A stretch of 64,000 nt of DNA from Dichotomocladium elegans. Taxonomy: Eukaryota; Mucoromycota; Mucoromycetes; Mucorales; Lichtheimiaceae. A program made the translations under genes and the position numbers. Below the pieces are notes generated by a model, which was not told where the DNA came from, searched no databases, and saw only the letters and a list, made by a program, of their open reading frames with translations. Numbering within the stretch: position 1 is the first letter of the stretch; each line of letters starts with the position of its first letter. Shown in pieces: positions 11,881 to 21,249 of this stretch. The stretch is taken from NCBI GenBank assembly GCA_025716815.1, contig JAIXMN010000030.1:1-64000 (forward strand), written 5' to 3'.

Positions 11881-11985
11881 ACAGTGGCCGCCCGTTATGG
11901 TGATACCCTCGGTTCCAGGAAATCGTATCACTATAATGAATTATCATTATACATAACGAATATCACTATAACGGGCGACCACTGT
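11881..11985. mobile_element. 105-bp MITE with ACAGTGG terminal inverted repeats
   Basis: The left end ACAGTGGCCGCCCGTTAT pairs with the right end ATAACGGGCGACCACTGT as near-perfect inverted repeats, flanked by T/A as for a TA target site. Most of the interior is also palindromic (ATCGTATCACTATAATGAAT and related). There is no coding capacity. The terminal sequence and TA target suggest a non-autonomous Tc1/mariner or pogo-type element. A second, more diverged copy lies at 39370-39525, next to the Fanzor remnant. Confidence 0.8.
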
Positions 11986-12414
11986 AGTGATGTACGTATC
12001 TTTTAGGACCAGCCTACATACCCAGTACAGTATCAGTAAGCGTTTACTTTATTTTCAAAAATAAAGGCCAGAGACATACTCGTTCGTCAACAGAAATATC
12101 AGCCCCCTTCTTACTCTTTAACTTGACCCGAATGTAGTTAGATGTGCCATTGCGGCAACAATGGCGGAAGGGTTGGAGGAAGGAACGAGGAGGGATGACG
12201 ACGGACTAACGACGATACCATCGGCAGAAGCATCAAGGGAAGCAGACGAAGACAAACGCACCTCGACGAAGCCATGATGGGAGACCTGCGCAGGTGCAGC
12301 CAAACAACGGTCCCACTAAAAGGCCATATCCTTTCCTCTCTAAGCACCCTGAGTCAGGCTATTATCGTTATCTACAGAGGACCCAGAATATTAAAAGATT
12401 TTAGAATGGGACAA

Positions 12415-13145
12415 GGGTAACCTATTGCCTTTACTTTACTCTTGACAACTGGCCAAAACTGCTCAATCGGATTGAGTTCAGGCGAGTATGGTGGAAGGTA
12501 AGCACATCGATATCCTCGAGACTCGATGTATTAGAATATCCTCAGTCTTATCGGTAGGTGCATTATCCGTTACTAAATCATGGCCCTTCATTTGTCCATA
12601 CTTATCCACCCCGTCCATTGTAGCCTTAAGGAAGCTGAGATAATGTCCAGTTACAGTACCCCTGATCGCAACCTCAGATTGACTTGCCCACTTTCTGGTT
12701 GGTGGCTGTGGGAATCTCAAGATACATTTAGTGATGCCTGATGCTGAAATTGCTCCCAAGATTGTGGTTTCCTTTGCTCTTGTGACTACTGCAGGAGTCC
12801 ATTTCTTGGACCATGCCATGCTGCATTTCATATTCATACAGTATCACAGCCAGCCTTATCAAGGAAAACACATGTATTTCTAAAGGGAATGTCAGCCATG
12901 TCCCACTGGCGCATCAGTCAAGGCGCTCTTGGATCTTCGCATCACAATTCCTTCTTCGTACATGCTGAAACCGAGTTTTCTTCAATGACAAGTTGCGTAA
13001 ATCGATGTAGCGTTGTTTTAGATATTTTGAGACCCTCAAACGTTTAAAGCAGTTCCTCCATCAGATTTAGCTTATACCGAAAGTGCACAAACAGGTGTTG
13101 TCTGGAGATGAATGACATGGATATTCACTTTCTTACAGACTGCTT
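12415..13145 (-). pseudogene. Tc1/IS630-type transposase remnant (copy 1)
   Basis: Minus-strand frames encode the C-terminal two thirds of a DDE transposase. Recognisable blocks are MKCSMAWSKK, GTVTGHYLSFLKATMDGVDK, MKGHDLVTDNAP (second catalytic Asp region) and, near 12480-12430, LPPYSPELNPIEQFW (third catalytic residue). The frame shifts between blocks, and the first catalytic block is altered (FLDKAGC where the family has FLDE). The helix-turn-helix N-terminus is missing. The right side abuts the foldback element. The blocks align with copies 2 and 3 in this window. Confidence 0.85.
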
Positions 13146-13150
13146 GTGGT

Positions 13151-13805
13151 GGTTAGAGAGTTAGTTGCAGGTGTTTAAACCGTAGGGGCTAAAATCGAGT
13201 CTTTGAGACGGGATCCTCTTTATTGAATAAAAACAACTCTCTTTTTATATGATTTCGGACCAGGGTGGTAGTGGTGATACAAGCGGTAGTCATCGAGCAT
13301 GGTCCTCCAATCATTACCAGTTAGCGGGCTTCGTAACGTTGGAATGGGAGGACAGTCGAGACGTGCTGTAGAAGAGGTGGATAAGTCGATAACCCTGCTC
13401 AGTACTGTCTGTAGAAGCGCAGTGTTATGAACAGTAGGGCTATGACACTGCTCCTCGATATCTTTCTGCAATATCCGTGTGCTCAATCGAATAGCCTCAC
13501 TGTCATAACCCTATCCTGTTCATGACTCTGCGCTTCTACAGACATTTCGGAGCAGGGTTATCGGCCTACCCACCTCTTCTACAGCACGCCTCGACTGTCC
13601 TCCCATTCCAACGTTACGAGCCCGCTAACTGGTAATGATTATGGGGACAATGCTCTATGACTAGCGCTTGAGTCACCAGTACCACCTTGGCCCGAAATCA
13701 TATAAAAAGAGAGTTATTTTTATTCAATAAAGATGATCTCGTCTCAAAGACTCGATTTTTGGCCTTGACGGTTTTAACACTTGCAATTAACTCGCTAATG
13801 AACAC
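13151..13805. repeat. 0.65-kb foldback palindrome (inverted LTR-like arms)
   Basis: Two arms of about 290 bp face each other, roughly 13151-13446 and 13500-13805, around a 53-bp centre. Outer ends match as GTTAGAGAGTTAGTTGCAGG against the complement of the sequence at about 13780-13800. Each arm holds CGAGTCTTTGAGACG, TTTATTGAATAAAAA, a TATAAAAAGAGAG box read from the outside in, and TAACGTTGGAATGGGAGGAC. A single arm plus the central spacer recurs at 19548-19893. The TATA-like box and AATAAA signals resemble an LTR, and part of the motif series also sits at the retroelement end at 4250-4312. No coding capacity. Confidence 0.8.
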
Positions 13806-14570
13806 ACTCACCTTTTGTTGTTCGGGACTATATACGGCTCTTCCGAAGGATCTTGTTCAAGGCTGCCGTATATCGGGTCCACAATCGATCTTGAGACTCT
13901 CCTCTGTCATACTTGCTATCATACAATAAAAGATTAATTGAGGGCTTTCATTCTGACTGTATAACCCCACATTTATTGTCCTGGTTGCATTGATTGAGTT
14001 GTTCTACCGCATTTATTACTCTATCAATTCTTTGAGTCATTGCAATGAACTTCAATATATATCCCATCCGCCTCTTCATTTCATCCACGTAGTACAAAAC
14101 ACCCTATAATAAAACATCACCGGATTACCATCGTCCCAATCAGATACATGTCTCAGTTCCGGTGACCTACTCCAGAAGTCCTTCTGATTCTGCCTTGTTC
14201 CTGGTAATAGAATCGTGAGGCCCGCAGCTCGTACGTTGCAGAAGTGATTTCAAAGGTTTCGCTTCACATTCCACTAAAGGTTCTGGAAAGTGTCACAATG
14301 AAGAAAGCTATGAATAATGAAGACTAGGTGAGCGACCGCATGATGGGAAAGCTCTAACGAAACTTCAAAAAGACCAAGCACAAAACGACTTTGAACGTTT
14401 CAACTATTGATCTTTCTTAGTCGATCTCTGATATTTAACGCCTCGTCGACTGTTACCAGTTTTGTATGCGAGAGAACGAATACGCGACAAAGATATACGA
14501 AGTGAAAACAGCCACAAGCGGAGTAGCCATTCGCAGCCGTCAACGATGATTCTCTGTTATTGCTTATCCC
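13806..14570. other. intergenic, nothing recognised
   Basis: Only short frames without recognisable domains; AT-rich. Confidence 0.5.
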
Positions 14571-15250
14571 GTTTGCCGAAAAATGGGTCAAATCGGACGT
14601 AGCTAGTTCGAGAAGAATCGCAAGAGGCTGTTTTAAAGCAAAAATGAGGTGAAGTAATGAAAAATGATTACATTGAGCTGTAAGGCTTTGATGCAAGATT
14701 GTGTGATCCTATTTCGACCGTCAAAGAGGGCACGTAGATTATCGGTGTTATCTTTAGAAAGGATCTGATTCGTTAGAGCCATCGAACTAAAGGATGACCC
14801 CTTGGGACTCTCCGACTACAAGATATCCTTGACGATAACCTCGCCGTTTGCCGAAAAATGGGTCAAATCGGACGTAGTTAGTTCGAGAAGAATCGCAAGA
14901 GGCTGTTTTACAGCAAAAATGAGGCGAAGTAATGAAAAATGATTACATTGAGCTCTAAGGCTTTGATGCAAGATTGTGTGATCCTATTTCGACCGTCAAA
15001 GAGGGCACGTAGATATCGGTGTTATCTTTAGAAAGGATCTGATTCGTTAGAGCCATCGAACTAAAGGATGACCCCTTGGGACTCTCCGACTACAAGATAT
15101 CCTTGACGATAACCTCGCCGTTTGCCGAAAAATGGGTCAAATCGGACGTAGCTAGTTCGAGAAGAATCGCAAGAGGCTGTTTTCCAGCAAAAATGGGGCG
15201 AAGTAATGAAAAATGATTACATTGAGCTCTAGCGCTTTGATGCAAGATTA
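14571..15250. repeat. 275-bp tandem repeat, about 2.5 units
   Basis: Unit starts at 14571, 14846 and 15120 all begin GTTTGCCGAAAAATGGGTCA. The first two units run to the next start (275 and 274 bp) and the third is cut off at about 15250 after TTTGATGCAAGATTATGG. Units differ by only a few substitutions and one or two indels, so the duplication is recent. No coding capacity. Confidence 0.9.
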
Positions 15251-15344
15251 TGGTAGTGACTTTTTTTTTTAGTTCACACGCTAAAATGGAAAGACATATA
15301 TAAAATGTCCCGTCCTCACACCTCCCTTTTCTTTCTTGCCAAAG

Positions 15345-16265
15345 ATGTATTCTTCAGCAGCAGCAGCAACATCAGCGTTAGCAACAGCAACAGCAACAGC
15401 GATCTTTTCTCCGTGCTCCGGCCGGAAAACCGCCCGCGCGAGGTGGTTGAGGGCAATGCCGTACAGCATCCCTCGGGCGCCTGTTCGCTACAGTCTCCGT
15501 CGTCGCCGCCACCACATACGGGAGGACAAGGCGGCAACGGGCATCGACGCGGTGCTGGCGATGCTGGAATCGCGGCCTGCACTGCCTGTCGCATCCGGGT
15601 ATGACTCGGATGTATCCACAAGCGTCTCTTCGGAGATCTGCTTTGGATCATCCTTGTCTTCCCGGGGCGCAGGCGGATCGCGTGGTCCGCTTTGCCAGCG
15701 CGTCACTCCGGGTCGTGCTCAACGTCGCTTTGGACCTTACACAAAGCAGGCGCTGCTGGCCGTGCGCTCATGCCAGCAGCAGAAGCGACGAGAAGGAGAT
15801 GATGCGCTGTACTTGCAGCAGTTACAGCAGCAGTACCAGCAGCATCAGCAGCAACAGCGCCAACAGCAACAGCGCCTCTGGCTTCAAGCCATGCGCCCCG
15901 CCACTCCTTTCTCCTCCTCTTCCCCCGGCCATAGCGTAGGTGCATCACGGCATCGGGCCACCACACCTCGCTATGCGCCGTATCCGCATCCTCCTCTTCC
16001 CCCACGCCGCGTCCGTGGCCAGCTCCGCAAGCGCGTGGAGATTGACTTGGCTCCGGCCTCGTCGTCCCACCCTGCGTCTGGCCGGCGTGTTCCGCCCACC
16101 CCCCGCCGATCCTACGTGTGCCGGCGCTGCAGGCGCTACGCGCCGTATCCCCGTCCCCCTCTCACGCCAGCAATGCGGAAGTGCTTCGGCATTCCGTATA
16201 TGCTGCGTGATGGGGACGTGGTGATGAAGGTGGTGGCGACGCCCTTTGTGGCCGTTGCGCCATGA
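15345..16265 (+). CDS. orphan GC-rich, Gln- and Arg-rich protein
   Basis: I do not recognise this protein. One open frame of about 306 residues from an ATG at 15345 to a TGA at 16263. The N-terminus is Ala/Thr-rich. The middle has a glutamine tract (LQQLQQQYQQHQQQQRQQQQ, about 165-185). The C-terminal half repeats a proline motif, RYAPYPHPPLPP and later RYAPYPRPPLTP, flanking a CRRC pair. It ends with a more ordered stretch MLRDGDVVMKVVATPFVAVA. GC content is clearly higher than in the surroundings. A GTAAGT donor follows the stop at about 16289, with a TTTCATAG acceptor at about 16343, so the transcript may be spliced in its 3' part or use another frame at the end. It could be a fast-evolving gene or fortuitous. 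The neighbouring inverted duplication raises the possibility of a mobile origin. Confidence 0.4.
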   Translation: MYSSAAAATSALATATATAIFSPCSGRKTARARWLRAMPYSIPRAPVRYSLRRRRHHIREDKAATGIDAVLAMLESRPALPVASGYDSDVSTSVSSEICFGSSLSSRGAGGSRGPLCQRVTPGRAQRRFGPYTKQALLAVRSCQQQKRREGDDALYLQQLQQQYQQHQQQQRQQQQRLWLQAMRPATPFSSSSPGHSVGASRHRATTPRYAPYPHPPLPPRRVRGQLRKRVEIDLAPASSSHPASGRRVPPTPRRSYVCRRCRRYAPYPRPPLTPAMRKCFGIPYMLRDGDVVMKVVATPFVAVAP

Positions 16266-16389
16266 GCAGATGTGGTTTTGGCCCCCGGGTAAGTGTTGTC
16301 TCTAGTTAAATCAACAAAGACTGACAATTTTTGCTTTCATAGGCCATTTCGGCGACGTTTCCCTCCTTCCCCCTCCCCCGCCGCGCCCC

Positions 16390-17160
16390 CGCCCCGAGGA
16401 GCAGGGAGACAAGTTCATGGGACGGAGGGTGAACCCCACGGGAGTCATCTTGGGCCGGGGAGGATGGCTTCTTTTGTAGCTCCTATGAAAGTATCAGCGG
16501 CCTTCGAGTTTGCAGCGCTTTGGCGACGCCTCCGCAGATCGGCAGCAGGCTTGCACACTGCCCGTCTGGGGCTATCTCTGCTCGATTCTAACGGATATTG
16601 CTTCGAACCTTGATAAAGTAAGTTATGTCTTATCTCCATGAACACCGAGAAGTGTACAGTACCTTTTTCTTTTGGCAGCCTACAAGGCAAGAAATACGCT
16701 CAAAATTGAGGAGAGCATTTGGTGACCAATGCGGCACCATGGAAAAAAGTCTGTTTCCACATCATCAACAACGACTGTTTTACTGTAAGTGCATATTTTC
16801 CATTTCTACTGTCTGCACCATGAAAATCTATTTACTAACTACCTTTATCCGGATGAAAGGTCTCCTCATCAAATGCCTGGTGTTGCGCTCTTAAGCGCAT
16901 ACCAGGTATTTTTTATATCATGGACTCCCATTTCAGAAAACAGACACATCATTTAAAGAGCCACACACGTACGCCAGATGTGTTCATGAAGATAAGACAT
17001 AACTTATTTTATCAAGGTTCGTAGCAATCTCCGTAGCACTTGAGCAGAGTAGCCCTGGGCGTGCGGTGTGTATGCCTGTTGTTGGTTTGCGGGGGTTAGC
17101 CAAGCGTTGCGGGCTCGGAGGTTGCTGAGAAATCATAGGAGCTGCAGAAGAAGTCGTCTA
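16390..17160. repeat. diverged inverted duplication
   Basis: Sequence at about 16390-16660 recurs in inverted, diverged form at about 16960-17230. The best block is CCTTGATAAAGTAAGTTATG at 16612-16631 against the complement of 16989-17010, where one base differs. AGCTCCTATGA and CACAC/GCCC..GGGCTA blocks lie further out in the same order. Both arms look like a coding piece ending near an exon-donor-like site. The orphan ORF lies immediately to the left. Confidence 0.65.
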
Positions 17161-17239
17161 AACCGTCCCTCGATGGCTTTCCGTGTGGGCGATCCCGATG
17201 TCCCTCTTCTCCCTCTCCATCACCTCCCCCTTCTGTCCA

Positions 17240-17895
17240 GCCGGTAGGCGGCCTGTGACCTACCCTGCGTGCAACGCAGTTCTGGGCGAAGGCAGCGAGT
17301 TTATATTCTCGCGTATCGGAGTGTCCGGGGAGTAAAACGTATTGTTGTCTTACGGAATTGTTGTCCTACGAATGAAGACGTCCAACAATGACGGGAGCAG
17401 CTACAACTTCGGCGGAAATAAGGGGAATTCTCTACGCGTACACTCTTTCAGCAATACCTACAGCTCATCGCGCAGGCCGTAGCTCATACTTGGTGATGCC
17501 ATGCTCAGTGCAAGTTTCCATTCTCGATTCAGAAAAGGCGGTGCTTCGTGCGAAGACGAATGTGGCCCAAAGGTCGGCGACAAATCTCTATCATCAAAAC
17601 CACAGCATATTCGACAGCGTACAGCTGCCACGGTGTCCTTCGAAATGTGCGGTTCTTCTACGTTCGGCGCAATCCTTGGGAAAAAAACACCCACTAAACA
17701 CCCTTCGCCAAGGAGATAATCTTCATTATCGATTTGCTTGATGCGTTACCAAGTCAAGAGTATGTAGGACCATTGCCTAGGCGCTACTCCAAATGAAACG
17801 GCCTGCAACGTGCAAAAACACCGTCACTAGACTAAAGAACACGATAAAGACCCCATCCCAGTTATGTTAATACGACTATGGAGCATTGTGCAAAA
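17240..17895. other. intergenic, nothing recognised
   Basis: Frames are short and show no domain. A small duplicated motif ATTGTTGTC(T/C)TACG occurs twice at about 17341-17370. Confidence 0.45.
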
Positions 17896-17907
17896 CGCAG
17901 ATATGCA

Positions 17908-18345
17908 AGAGCAAAAAGAAAAAGAAAAAGAAAAAGAAAAAGAAAAAGAAAAAGAAAAAGAAAAAGAAAAAGAAAAAGAAAAAGAAAAAGAAAAAGAAAA
18001 AGAAAAAGAAAAAGGAGAAGAAGAAGAAAAAGAAGAAGAAAAAGAAAAAGAAAAAGAAAAAGAAAAAGAAAAAGGAGAAGAAGAAGAAGAAGAAGAAGAA
18101 GAAGAAGAAGAAGAAGAAGAAGAAGAAGAAGAAGAAGAAGAAGAAGAAGAAGAAGAAGAAGAACAAGAACAAGAACAAGAAAAAGAAGAAGAGCAAGAAC
18201 AAGAAAAAGAAAAGTGAAAGAAAAAGGAAAGTGAAAGAAAAAGAAAAGTGAAAGAAAAAGGAAAGCGAAAGAAAAAGAAAAGTGAAAGAAAAAGAAAAGT
18301 GAAAGAAAAAGAAAAGTGAAAGAAAAAGAAAAAGAAAAAGCCAAA
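17908..18345 (+). repeat. long purine-only microsatellite, (AAGAAA)n and (GAA)n
   Basis: About 430 bp of almost pure A/G on the top strand. It runs through (AAAGAA)n, then a block of about 90 bp of perfect (GAA)n (18075-18165), then degenerate AAAGAAAAAG and GTGAAAGAAAAAG units. It lacks stops in many frames, so it yields long artificial frames of Lys/Glu, Arg or Phe/Ser that should not be taken as genes. Confidence 0.97.
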
Positions 18346-19545
18346 GCAATTCTGATAGCCAAAGAAGAAAAGACAAGTCCAATCTGCAACGAAGGAAGGA
18401 ACGGAGCAAATATCGACGAAGAATACCAAGAGGAACAAGAATCGAAGCAAAACCAAAGGGAAAGAACCAGGGAAATACAATCTATGACAGAACAAAGCTA
18501 TCTGCACGTCGGTAAAACAAAGCACATCACGCAAGCACCTGACACGACAGCAGAAGTCCGGAAAATGCAACCCATCTAGGCGAGGACATCAATATAATGA
18601 TCGATTAACCATAACAGCCAACAATGCAATAAGCTGAATTTGCCCATCGGATCAAGCGTGACGACGTCTCATCTGAATGTCTGTTTCGGTCTTTGCCGTA
18701 TTTAACGCAAAAACCCTCCCATGTTCGCATTTCACCCGAAAGTGGCAACCCTCAAACGTCAATCGACGGCTGTTCACTCCCGCTGAAGGATTATATGTGT
18801 CCTGTTATTGTATGCGGTCGAGTTCGACGATATGACAATCAATTGGTATTCTATTTCCTGGTCTGTTATGAATAGTCCCAGCGTACGGCATTCATCCATG
18901 TGCACACTATTCTGATTATTCCTCAACGGTCCACGAAATTACACGATTGTGGACGATACTTCGAAATATGATTCTACAAATTACTGCCACATAGCAGCGC
19001 AACACCTTGACCTACGCATTCATCCAGCCCATTGCCCTCTAGAACAATCAGCATCCACAATTTCTGCTGCGATGCAACTATCAATACACCACCCCATATC
19101 TTTTAGCATTAAAGACGCTCTGGAGCAAGTTGTAGATTAGGACTTTTGCTGTATTAAATGCAACCAGATGGCGGATACAAATGAATGTAAAATCGTCATG
19201 TGTAGATAGTGCGAGAAAGACTTCATATTGAAAAGATATCATCCTTTTCCTTACCTGACCTCGTTTTCACTTCCTATACGTAATGATTAAAGCACGACTG
19301 CCCTTCCTCATTTGATTCCATAATACTTCAAATACATACGAACGACGATTTCGAGGTCACTGCGTATCTTAAACAGCACACATTATTACGAAATATTGTC
19401 TTCTTTCTCGTGTCAGCTGCTAATGTGATAATACTGTATTTATCGATACATCTTACCAGCAAACGCTCTACTGATACAGTATACATAGCGGCCGGTAAAT
19501 TGAGCGCGGACTGTAATTGGTGATGGATAAGGTACCTATTGTGAT
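18346..19545. other. intergenic, nothing recognised
   Basis: AT-rich, with only short frames and no recognisable domain, RNA gene or repeat. Confidence 0.5.
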
Positions 19546-19547
19546 GA

Positions 19548-19893
19548 TTAGAGAGTTAGTCGTAGGTGTTAAAATCGTTAAGGCCAAGATCGAATCTATG
19601 AGACGGGATTCTCTTTATTGGATAAAAGCAACTCTCTTTTTATATGATTTCGGACCAGCGTGGTAGTGGTGATACATGCGCTAGTCATCGAGCATTGTCT
19701 CCACAATCATTACCAGTTAGCGGACTTCGTAACGTTGGAATGGGAGGACAGTCGAGGCGTGCTGTAGAAGAGGTGGGTAAGCCGATAATCCTGCTCCGAA
19801 ATGTCTGTAGAAGCGCAGAGTCATGAACAGGATAGGGTTATGACAGCGAGGCTATTCGATTGAGCACACGGATATTGCAAAAAGATATCGAGG
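19548..19893 (+). repeat. solo arm of the foldback element
   Basis: Matches one arm of the palindrome at 13151-13805, in the orientation of its left arm: TTAGAGAGTTAGTCGTAGG, GAATCTATGAGACGGG, TTTTTATATGATTTCGG, TAACGTTGGAATGGGAGG and the central spacer to GATATCGAGGAG. The second arm is absent. The sequence passes directly into transposase copy 2 at TCTGTAAGAAAGTGAATATC, a junction sequence also present at 13130 beside copy 1. Confidence 0.8.
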
Positions 19894-21060
19894 AGAGGTC
19901 TGTAAGAAAGTGAATATCCATGTCATTCATCTCCAGACAACACCTGTTTGTGCACTTTCGGTATAAGCTAAAGCTGATGGAGCAACTGCTTTAAACGTTT
20001 GAGGGTCTCAAAATATCTAAAACAACGCTACATCGATTTACGCAACTTGTCATTGAAGAAACTCGGTTTCAGCATGTACGAAGAAGGGATTGTGATGCAA
20101 AGATTCAAGAGCGCCTTGGCTGATGCGCCAGTGGGACATGGTTGGCATTCCCTTTAGAAAAACATGTGTTTTCCTTGATGAGGCTGGCTGCGATATGAAT
20201 ATGAAATGCAGCATGGCATGGTCCAAGAGAGGGACTCCTGCAGTAGTCACAAGAACAAATGGCACCCACAATCTTGATAGCAATCTCAGCATCAGGCATC
20301 ACTAAATGTATCTTGAGATTCCTGCAGCCACTAACCAAGAAAGTGGGCAAGTCAATCTGAGGTTGCAATCAGAGGGACTGTAACTGGACATTATCTCAGC
20401 TTCCTTAAGGCTACAATGGACGGGGTGGATAAGTATGGACAAATGAAGGGCCATGATTTAGTAACGGATAATGCACCTACCGATAAGACTGAGGATATCT
20501 CTAATACATCGAGTCTCGAGGATTACGATGTGCTTACGTATCAGTTTGAAAAATATGACCTTGTCTTGGTCAGTGTGCGCTGTGTAACTGTGCTTGATCC
20601 CCATCTTCTTTCATCCGAGTGCCTGCATCGTTTCGCTTGGGAAGGTGTGTGGTAGTTATCTTTGAATGATATGCTACGCATATATTCAGTGCGAGAACAA
20701 ACGCATCGCAGAGTATATTTCTTCATCAACGACATGACATTGGACATGTTGGTAAAAAAAAATAGATTGCTCATTTCAGAATGTAAAAGTGTATAAAGGA
20801 GAAAGCTTCTTTTGTGTGACACCTTTTCGTGGATGCATGTGACATGCGATTTTTTTGTGATTCTGCGACTTCAGAACTGGCAGCGCACGACTTTGATTTT
20901 AGAAAATGGTGTATGTCTGCTTTCTGTAACGATTTTGTTGAGTTCTCCGAGGATGTCCTGGTTCCCCGCCCCCCTCTCTGCTCCTGCAAACATGTTGACT
21001 TGAGAGACCAATCAACGCCGTGCTTTAAACTCTTTAAATATTCCCATGACGAATATACCG
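19894..21060. pseudogene. Tc1/IS630-type transposase remnant (copy 2), internally inverted
   Basis: From 19894 to about 20545 the plus strand carries the central and C-terminal part of the transposase: MKCSMAWSKR, AISA-like and ATMDGVDKYGQMKGHDLV blocks, ending at the ESRG-like stretch. From about 20545 to 21060 the strand switches: the minus strand carries the N-terminal part and 5' leader (about 20800-20545), colinear with the start of copy 3 at 35672-35940. The copy has thus lost its true C-terminus and gained its own N-terminus in inverted orientation. It is not functional. Confidence 0.8.
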
Positions 21061-21249
21061 CTGTTGGCATATAGGTAAGCATTATTTTCGGACAAAACAA
21101 TCCAAAGGCATTGCGCCCAAAGTTTTTTCTTCTAATATTCTCGAGATCTAATAATCAACAAATTACGAAACAAGCGCCCCACCCCGTCCCGCGCACATTA
21201 AGCAAATAAATATCAGAAGTGCGCCAAGCGGACGGATTTCTCAGGCGAT

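Noticed and set aside
14571..15250. CRISPR-like array
   Set aside because: The units are 275 bp, tandem and without unique spacers in a eukaryotic setting. This is an ordinary tandem repeat.
17864..18570. Long open frames rich in Lys/Glu, Arg, or Phe/Ser on both strands
   Set aside because: They are produced by the purine microsatellite, which lacks stops in most frames. There is no start context or conserved domain.
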